64,000 bases of DNA. Source: Lasiodiplodia sp. COLG20 (Eukaryota > Ascomycota > Dothideomycetes > Botryosphaeriales > Botryosphaeriaceae). Position 1 is the stretch's first letter; the number at the start of each line of letters is the position of its first letter. The notes under the pieces are model-generated. The model did not search any database, was not told the origin of the DNA, and was given only the letters and a program-made list of their open reading frames with translations. Of this stretch, positions 56,992 through 64,000 are shown piece by piece. The stretch spans positions 248,001 to 312,000 of the forward strand of contig VNWV01000007.1 in NCBI GenBank assembly GCA_009801085.1. Reading direction: 5' to 3'. The translations under genes and the position numbers were made by a program.

Positions 56992-58170
56992 TTGTGTCAG
57001 ATCGTTCCCTGAAAGTGTGTGACGGCGATCGTTGCAAACTGCAGCGAGCGTGCCTGGGGATGGTGACACGCAAGTGACAAGTTAGGGGGTTAATGTTAGT
57101 GGCTCTAGCTACAGGTAGCCACGCACCCTTTTAAAGAGAGTTCGATTCTCACCTGTCATCAGCAAACAAAGTCTTCTGTTGCACAATTCGGATGGGGTTG
57201 AGACCGAGCTCCTACTAAATGATTCGTATTCGCACAGGGGTTTTCGGATTGCCCCGTTGTGCTTTCGGATTCGGTCTCATTTCTCGGATTGTGCTACCCA
57301 TATGGGTTGAGCTCGGCACGCACCGTAGCCGTCCTTGCAGCCGTTGTACTTGGCAGTGCCAGCTGGAGTAGACAGAATATGGGGTTTGAATTACTTTTCC
57401 AGCCCATAAACGCGAAGATTTAGCTTTCCGAAAGACCTTGTAGTAAGCATGAAGTCACAGTCTAAGCTTTTTGGGAGCCACGTCATTCGCTCGTTCTTAT
57501 AGGCAATAGACTCGCTGCGTCTATTTCGATAGGTGTGCTTTTGCAAGTCTGCTTGCTGTGTGTTTTGATATAAACAGAGAACAGGAAAACATCGTCCAAC
57601 GTTGCAGCGTATATTCTCGCACTAGTGGCCGAGCAGAAACAGGCCACCCCTCAAGAAAAAAAATCTTGCATTTTGCTACAGTTCTTGCTCAGAAGAAGCG
57701 CATGCATTTTTAAGTGTTGTAAAAACTTCCCCAGGGAAGTGGCATGTTGCCGAACATTGATAGCAAAATTGTGCATTCGGAAGCAGTTTTGATTGGTTGA
57801 TCTCAATCAGCCGTGAATTTCATTCAGGACGAGGCTTCAGCCTCATCCAACTTACCCCGCATTGAAGGCAGCCTAGTGTCAGCCTCGTCCTCCGATATCC
57901 TGATAACGGATTAAACTAGATGAAAAATAGTCCAAGGCCAAAGATAGACCTTATCTTGGCGTCCGGGGTCCGCGAAGAAAATAGAATAGCTTGCATATAT
58001 AGTGCCGCAAGTCTGACGTGTACAATTCTGCTGCCTAATTACTGAAGTTCTATCAAAATCACAACAAAAGGTTGCCAGGGTCGCAGATAACGAATCATCC
58101 TTTCCAACATCGTCATTACGCAGCTCGCGACTACAGGAGAGATTTACATCGAGAAGATTCATCAGCAGAC
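56992..58170. other. Intergenic: divergent upstream regions of MFS and ankyrin/CorA genes
   Basis: About 1.2 kb, AT-richer than the housekeeping part of the window. The stretch 57070-57165 has a T-arm-like GAGAGTTCGATTCTCACC but no convincing cloverleaf. No hairpin-repeat copy; no gene supported. Confidence 0.4.
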
Positions 58171-61100
58171 ATGTACAGTAAAAGTAAAAAGGCCAGAGAA
58201 AAGGTAAGCCTTCACTTCATGTAGACCTGTGCTGCGTCGCAACGACTGTTGCTAATATGTGGCGTGACCTGACAGGAGAAAAAATGGCTTCGGAAGATTG
58301 AAGATGGAGATAAAATGGATTCCTTCGAAAAGGTGCATGGCATCAATGGATCCTTCCCGTCCGGCAAAACATACCTGACAGAGATGGTCAGACATGCACC
58401 GGAGAGTCACATCAAACGTCTTTTCGACATGGAAGGTGTTGATCCGAACCTTGAGGACAGCAAAGGACGGACTCCTTTATCGTGTGCTGCCAAGCGCGGA
58501 ACGAGCTCCGTTGTTGAGCTTCTACTCAAGAAGGAGGAAATCGAGATTAATCATCCAACTCACCTTGGGTGAACACCCTTATCTTTGGCTGCGGAGCGGG
58601 GGAATGAGACTGTCCTTCAACTTCTACTCAAGGAGGAAAATATCAAGCCAGACTTTCCAGACGAAGATGGCCGAACACCGTTGTTATGGGCTTCGGCCAA
58701 GTACCCAGCAAAGCGAGACAGCTGGTGGAAAGAGAGCAGCTGGAGGAATGAAAATAGTGATCCGGAGGCGATCGTAAAACTGCTGCTACAGAGAAAGGAT
58801 GTGAATCCAAACGCGACTGACGAATCGGGGTGGACACCGTTGACTTGGGCAGCAAAGACTGGACGACAGTGGCTAGCAGATTTGCTTTTGCAGCCTGAAG
58901 TACATGTCGATCCGAACTGCAAAGACAAGGATGGCAGGACACCACTGTGGTGGGCAGCAACAGAGGGGTACGAGACAATAGTGAGGTCACTATTGAACAG
59001 TGTAATCGAGATCGATCCCAACTCTGTGGACGATTCCGGAAAGACATCACTGATCTCTGCCATTTCCTGTAAGAAAGTGGAAGTAGTGAGGGAGCTTCTC
59101 CTGGACGAAAGGGTTGATCCTTTGTACGCGGGAGGGGGACACACACCATTGTGGCTGGTACTAGAGCAGGCATGCAAAAGTCCGCCTGATAAGAAGTCAG
59201 TAGAGATTTTCAAACTACTGATTGATCTGAGAAAAGAGGTGGAGCCGGACACAATAGGCAACGACAGCCAAACACCGTTATTGCGAGCCTCCAAAATAGG
59301 GAATGAAGCTCTAGTACAGCATCTTCTCTCAAAGGAAAGCGTCAACGAAAACCTGAAGGATGCTTCCGGGCGAACTCCGCTATCTTGGGCCGCTGAGGGA
59401 GGACATCAGGAAGTGGTTTTCCTTCTCCTGGAAAAATTGCGAGAAAATGCCTATAAAGGATTAGACCTACATGACAACAATGGTTTCACGCCCCTGATGT
59501 GGGCAGCACAGAAAGGCCATGGGGATACAGTCAAGATCCTACTCGAAACCAATGCCGTCAATCCAAATGCTCAAGACAAACAGGGTCGGACGGTCTTGAT
59601 GTGGGCAGCGGGAAATCACCACGAGAGCGTAGTGAAAATTCTTCTCGCGGAAACACATATCAATCCGAACTTGCAGGCCAAAGATGGCCAGACACCGCTT
59701 TCATGGACCATACAGAAAGTTCTTCCGAACCCATGGTACACACCTGAGGAATATTTTCGAGAGTTTGACTCTATAGTGGAGCTTCTCCTCCAGAACGGCG
59801 CTCATCCGGATCTCGTGGACAATGAAAACCGGACACCGCTTTCGTGGGCTGTCGAATTTCGAGAAATCGAGTACACCAATATTTGGAACATCTTTCTCGC
59901 CCAAAAGCCACAAAACCGTACATCATTGTCATGGGCTGCAGAAATTGGAGATTTCATCACTGCGAGCGATCTTGTAAGAGATAACTCAAAGCTGGGCAAG
60001 AAAAGGCATATACCCGATCTATATTATCCAGATGGAGATGGTCGAACTCCACTATGGCGAGCAGCAAAGAATCGTCACGAGCGGCTGGTGAAATTATTCA
60101 TTCCCATGGATGATACTACTTTGCTCACGCTCGTAGAAGAAGATGATCGCGAGTCGGCGGAGCTACTTCTCAGGGATGAGAGGTGTGCTGTCAATACGAA
60201 AGATGGCTTGGGCCGAAGTCCGTTACACATTGCGCTCCTGCGTGAGGACCTTGAAATCGCAGAAGACCTCATCCGATCAAGAGCGGATGTCAATGCACGG
60301 GACCAGGACGGCGCGACGCCGCTACGTTTGTCAATTGATCGGAGGCTGGGTCAGGAGATAGTAACACTGCTGCTTGAGAAAGGTGCAGATCCTGGAAAGA
60401 TCAAGGCGAGTAAGTGGTATAAAGCGTGTAGAAGAGATACTCCAGACGTCTTCAATCTCTTGGAGGCTGGAGAGAAAGAGACAACTTTACGGTTCATCTC
60501 TCCAGGACAGCGGGCAGCCGTATTGAACGATATTCAAGTCAATAAGACAGAACAGCGGGAGATTCTGTAAGTTACTGCTATCATGGCTTCAGGAGATTGA
60601 CTGACCTCTGAAGGGTATTCACCGATAGCTCGTCATGGGAAGACTGTTTGATCCCCGGCATACAGGAACCACTTGAGAACAAACCACTTGTGGTTTGCGA
60701 AACACCAAAGACACGTGAGCCCTGGAAAACCTTCTCTTTAATTGCCTCTGTCCCCCCGGCGGTCAACAGTGAACCATTTGCCAGCGGAAATTGGTGCAAA
60801 CACGCGATTACGTGGACAATGATATATCAAAGTGGCGAAAGGACCAACTCAATGTGGAAGTCAGTGAAATATTTCAGCACCTTGCCAAACGGGTGGATTC
60901 CAGAAAATCATGTGGTTTTCTTCACTCAGTTCACGTCCAGCTTGGGTGAAAAATGGCTTCACATCTGCAACCAAGCCGACGATCATCTCTCCCAACGCGT
61001 AAGCTACAAGCAATATTCTGTCCAAGGGAGCATCTGCTGACTTTAGTGTATGCGTTATTTAGCGCCACAACCAACTCATCCAGAAAGGAGAAAATCCCGA

Positions 61101-61892
61101 CACGATCTCTTACTTGGCCGATGACGCATGCACGTGGATAGAATTCCGCACTGCGTTACGAGAACAAGTTCGCATTGCTAAAGCTTTTGCTGAAGAACAC
61201 CATCCGCAATATATCAATGACAAGGAGCTTCGGTGTATGCAAGATGCAATCGGAAAGTTATCCGATGATGTGGAGAGCCGATTAAATGCCTTGGATCAAA
61301 CAGTGAGGGATCTCCTACAATTTGTCAGTACAACTGCCACTCAGAATTTTGGTGAAAGGCATGATAGAGACTGACATCGGACAGGAATTCGCATGGGTCT
61401 CTGTCATGGAAGCCCACAAGTCAACAAGTCTGTCAGTGAGCTTGAAGCGCCTGAGCTGGATTACCGTGAGCACATACTCCCTTGCCTGGCGGAGTTCTAA
61501 ATATTGACATCTCTAGTTCATATTCCTGCCACCAATGTTCGCTGCAGTAGGTTGATCCACCTCCTACCCAGACCCAACAGCTAACTGAGTCAGACCCTTT
61601 TTGGCATGAATGTGGACGTGCTGGCAAACAATCCAGATTGGCGGTGGTACCCCCTCTTCGGAGGATCATTCTTACTCCTTACCTTGGCGATATGGCCTTT
61701 CTTCTTTAGCTCAGTAAGCTCTTTTGCCTCAGCATTTCATGTGTTTCTGGCTAGTGGATAAGCTAACGCTCGAGCAAGATTAACTTCAGAACCAGGGAGA
61801 ACATGACCCAAATATGGAACAAACTTCAACCCTCAGTAAGACCGGACTGGGCAGTTCAGTGGGCCAGTACTCCCGGTGAGCTACCAAGATGA
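58171..61892 (+). pseudogene. Ankyrin-repeat protein with CorA-like membrane domain, one in-frame TGA
   Basis: Exons: 58171-58203, 58276-60566, 60614-60998, 61063-61323, 61385-61465, 61517-61546, 61594-61713 and 61779-61892, a 1,104-codon frame. A run of more than ten ankyrin repeats (DGRTPLWWAA-type, about residues 50-710) precedes a linker domain and a predicted coiled coil (CMQDAIGKLSDDVESRLNAL). The C-terminus has two membrane segments, KRLSWITFIFLPPMFAA then TLFGMNV, the GMN motif of CorA-type Mg2+ channels, and TLAIWPFFF. Such ankyrin-CorA fusions occur in filamentous fungi. Codon 58570-58572 is TGA in the middle of the second repeat (THLG-stop-TPLSLAAERGN), in the same frame on both sides; a CGA-to-TGA transition would explain it. 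No splice choice removes it in frame. The N-terminal mini-exon is tentative. Confidence 0.72.
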
Positions 61893-63010
61893 TGTTGAGA
61901 GGAAATTACGATGGGACGTTGGGACGAATGGAACCACCAAAAAGACCTGCTTGAGATTTAGTAAAGTAAGCATTAGAGCTGGCTGGAACCTATAATTCTT
62001 CAATGCAAAAGGCCTATTCGTCATAAACTTGATGGTTCCATACGTCTCGAACGTTGCAACTACAAAGAAGTGTTAAAATGCAATGCAGGCACTGCATTTT
62101 GATGTCTTTGAGCATTACAGCCAAAGATCTTATATTCGGAGGAAAAACGTTGTGATATGACTTCAACGGTATCTGTGGTGTTTATCGGTTACAGGGTCTT
62201 CCCCAACATGAGCCCAACCATGGTCCGACGCACCTCGCCCTTTCCATAGTGCAAAACAGCCAAGAAAATGTGGACACCTTTATCCGTCTACCAAGCATGC
62301 AGAGTAAATTTACAATTGATTGGATGTAGGGGCGGACAAATCTTTGCGAATGCGCAGGTATTTAATGCTGCCGTTACACTTGATAGCGGGAAGCCACGGA
62401 TTTGTATATGATCAAAGAATAGCACAGGCTACTGTGATTTCTTTGTTTCAATCTAGATGCTCATTGAGATAATAGCTCCGGTTGACGCTTCATCTCAGTG
62501 GGCCTTTGAGAGTGTAAAGGCACGCTAATTGTTTCGACCAGTTTGTTGAGAGAAGGGATGTAGACAAATTGTCCAGTCCAGGAGTCTGCGACATATCCTT
62601 TTGTTGGCAAAGAGAATTTCCAAGAATAAATTGGAGCAAGTTAAGTAGCGTTGAGTTCTATTTTCGAGTCAAGCCCAGAAGAGAAGCTTGCGGGACATAA
62701 AGAGTTGGAGCTAGTGCCAACTGTATGAAAGTCATTACTGTTACATCTTGGGACGCTGTCAGAGAAATCCATATGATATTCTCTGTAGAACCAATCACTG
62801 CTCATTTGAAATTTGCTCGTAGCTAATTCTTGATCAAGGGGTTGTCTCCCTTTTTAGTGCACTGTACGGACTCGAGGCCCGATTCTCCGGCAGGTTTCCA
62901 TATTTTACTCAACAACTATCCACACTATGGTTCATTTCATATATTCTCTTCTATTCTTGTATCCTCCTTGCTCATCGCTTTTCTCACAACATTCAGACTG
63001 AGCCGCCAAG
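61893..63010. other. Intergenic: ankyrin/CorA 3' flank and secreted-protein promoter
   Basis: 1.1 kb, AT-rich. Only short frames; no repeat copy or RNA gene recognised. Confidence 0.4.
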
Positions 63011-63864
63011 ATGAGGTCTCGTTCCATATTTCTCGCGTTGCTCAGCCATTGTGCCATTGTTGTGCTTTCTGCGCCATACCCGCAATGGAACGAACCTGGT
63101 GGTGGCAAAAACGATGTGGATCCCTGTAACAACCCTGTTGATCCTTGTAATAAACCTGTTGGCCCTTCAGGAGGGTAAGCAACAAGAAGCTCCACAAATC
63201 CAAGAGTTCGAGCTCATTCAGGGATAGATGCCCCCCGGACTGGCAGATGGATCCGTATCCAGAGAATTACTGCCAGCAGGAATGTCCCGAAGCTTGTGCC
63301 CAGCCGGCCACGTTCCAACCTCCGGTCATGTCCGCTCCTCCACCGATGTCGCGCCCTGAAACAGTCACAACCACAAGCGTGAGCCGGCAAACTGTTCAAG
63401 CAGAACCCGTCACCAACGTCATGACCGTTACGTCAAGCTCTGTCGGGACAGTGACTACAACGACGAGTTCGTTGGGTACATCTACGGCAACGCTCACCAA
63501 AGTTCAAACTGCCAAAGCCTCTACGATGACCGTCACGACGACGAACGAGGTGGTCGGATTCCAGACCACACGAACGCTTATGAGTATGTCCACAAGCACC
63601 ACTACCACTGACATTATGGTGACTACCACCATGACTGCGAAGTCAGTGAGCGGAGGGAAGACCACAATGGCGACGACGGTCACGAAACCCACGGCCCCAA
63701 CAGATAGTACCTCCTTCATCTCGCCGACTGATGGTGCCTCACCGACTGGCGTTCCAGACGACTCTGATCCAGACGACTCTGATCCAGACGGCTCTGATCC
63801 AGACGGCTCTGATCCAAACGACTCTGACCCTCCACCACCAGCCGCTGTCCGCAATTTTGCTTGA
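63011..63864 (+). CDS. Secreted Thr/Ser-rich protein with short tandem repeats
   Basis: Exons 63011-63174 and 63222-63864 give 268 aa. A clear signal peptide (MRSRSIFLALLSHCAIVVLS) with likely cleavage before APYP is followed by two 7-residue units (DPCNNPV, DPCNKPV). A Cys-containing stretch (CPPDWQMD, YCQQECPEACAQP) and a ~130-residue Thr/Ser/Val-rich region suited to O-mannosylation come next. The C-terminus has five DDSDP/DGSDP/NDSDP units, then PPPPAAVRNFA. There is no GPI-anchor signal or membrane helix. I recognise no family; the design resembles cell-wall-associated or small secreted fungal proteins, so an extracellular location is inferred. Cys count in the mature protein is modest and the pattern matches no known effector class. 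Confidence 0.75.
63757..63831. repeat. Five tandem 15-bp coding repeats
   Basis: Units of GAC-GAC-TCT-GAT-CCA type encode DDSDP, DDSDP, DGSDP, DGSDP and NDSDP. The near identity of the copies points to recent slippage or unequal exchange. A second tandem, two 21-bp units encoding DPCNNPV/DPCNKPV, lies at 63119-63160. Confidence 0.85.
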
Positions 63865-64000
63865 AGCGTAATTCGAGATGACGGTGACTGATGACGTACA
63901 CAAGGCTCTTGAACCATCTCCTTGGTCTCACCTCAACAAATCAAGCTCTTCAAAGCCCAGTGACTATTTATTAGTCACATTTGGTGTGGATGAACAAGCT

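Noticed and set aside
57070..57165. Possible tRNA (GAGAGTTCGATTCTCACC)
   Set aside because: A T-arm with 4 of 5 pairs and a partly pairing acceptor exist, but no proper anticodon arm is found.
58570..58640. An intron (GTGAAC donor) that would remove the TGA of the ankyrin gene
   Set aside because: The available acceptor after CTACTCAAG shifts the frame and would delete part of a well-formed ankyrin repeat, so it does not explain the stop.
1..64000. CRISPR arrays, rRNA genes, prophage or integrated-virus genes
   Set aside because: None were seen; the window is ordinary nuclear DNA of a fungus apart from the short MITE-like repeats.

Overview
This 64 kb window comes from a filamentous ascomycete (Pezizomycotina). 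Genes carry many short introns of about 47-70 nt with GTANGN donors and CTRAY branch sites. There are no operons. The proteins are typical of the group: an Htf1-type conidiation homeobox factor, an IfkB-type eIF2alpha kinase, a PIR cell-wall protein, an ankyrin/CorA-like protein, a pisatin-demethylase-like P450 and an AldA-type aldehyde dehydrogenase. A Dothideomycete-like origin is plausible, but I cannot fix the class from sequence alone. One base (55019) is unresolved.

Layout. 0.001-10.5 kb: truncated VPS11 (-), YRA1 (+) with a 1,019-nt intron, aldehyde dehydrogenase (+), a degenerate HAD-fold protein (-), and an SDR (+) with an apparent GC-AG intron. 10.5-18.9 kb: a 3 kb gene-free stretch, the HTF1-type homeobox gene (-) and a glycerol-3-phosphatase-like gene (-). 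19.3-39.9 kb: a repeat-populated region where seven clear copies (plus one degraded) of an 83-bp hairpin repeat sit between genes. The genes there are NUG1, P5C dehydrogenase, an SDR lacking the catalytic Tyr, a low-complexity protein of unknown function, the IfkB-like kinase, a PIR protein, and a head-to-head phenol-hydroxylase/P450 pair. 40.7-54.7 kb: conserved housekeeping genes, namely gluconokinase, VPS26, VPS25, ribosomal protein uL24, a large C2H2/AT-hook-like protein, OST4 (55 aa) and TMA46. 55.3-64 kb: a damaged accessory end with an MFS transporter broken by a 97-bp inverted duplication, an ankyrin/CorA-like gene with one in-frame TGA, and a secreted Thr/Ser-rich protein with tandem repeats.

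How the genes fit together. Most are independent housekeeping functions: endosomal/vacuolar sorting (Vps11, Vps26, Vps25), mRNA export and ribosome biogenesis or translation (Yra1, Nug1, uL24, Tma46, IfkB), and central or stress metabolism (ALDH, P5CDH, glycerol phosphatase, gluconokinase). The only pair that looks functionally coupled is the divergent FAD phenol-hydroxylase-like gene and P450 (33.6-38.3 kb), which share an 817-bp intergenic region and may act on an aromatic substrate.

The strongest unusual observations are the hairpin repeat family with matched changes in both arms, the inverted duplication in the MFS gene, the single nonsense codon in the ankyrin/CorA gene, and the very long YRA1 intron. 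All intron-exon models were read by eye from splice signals and protein-family conservation; none has transcript support here.
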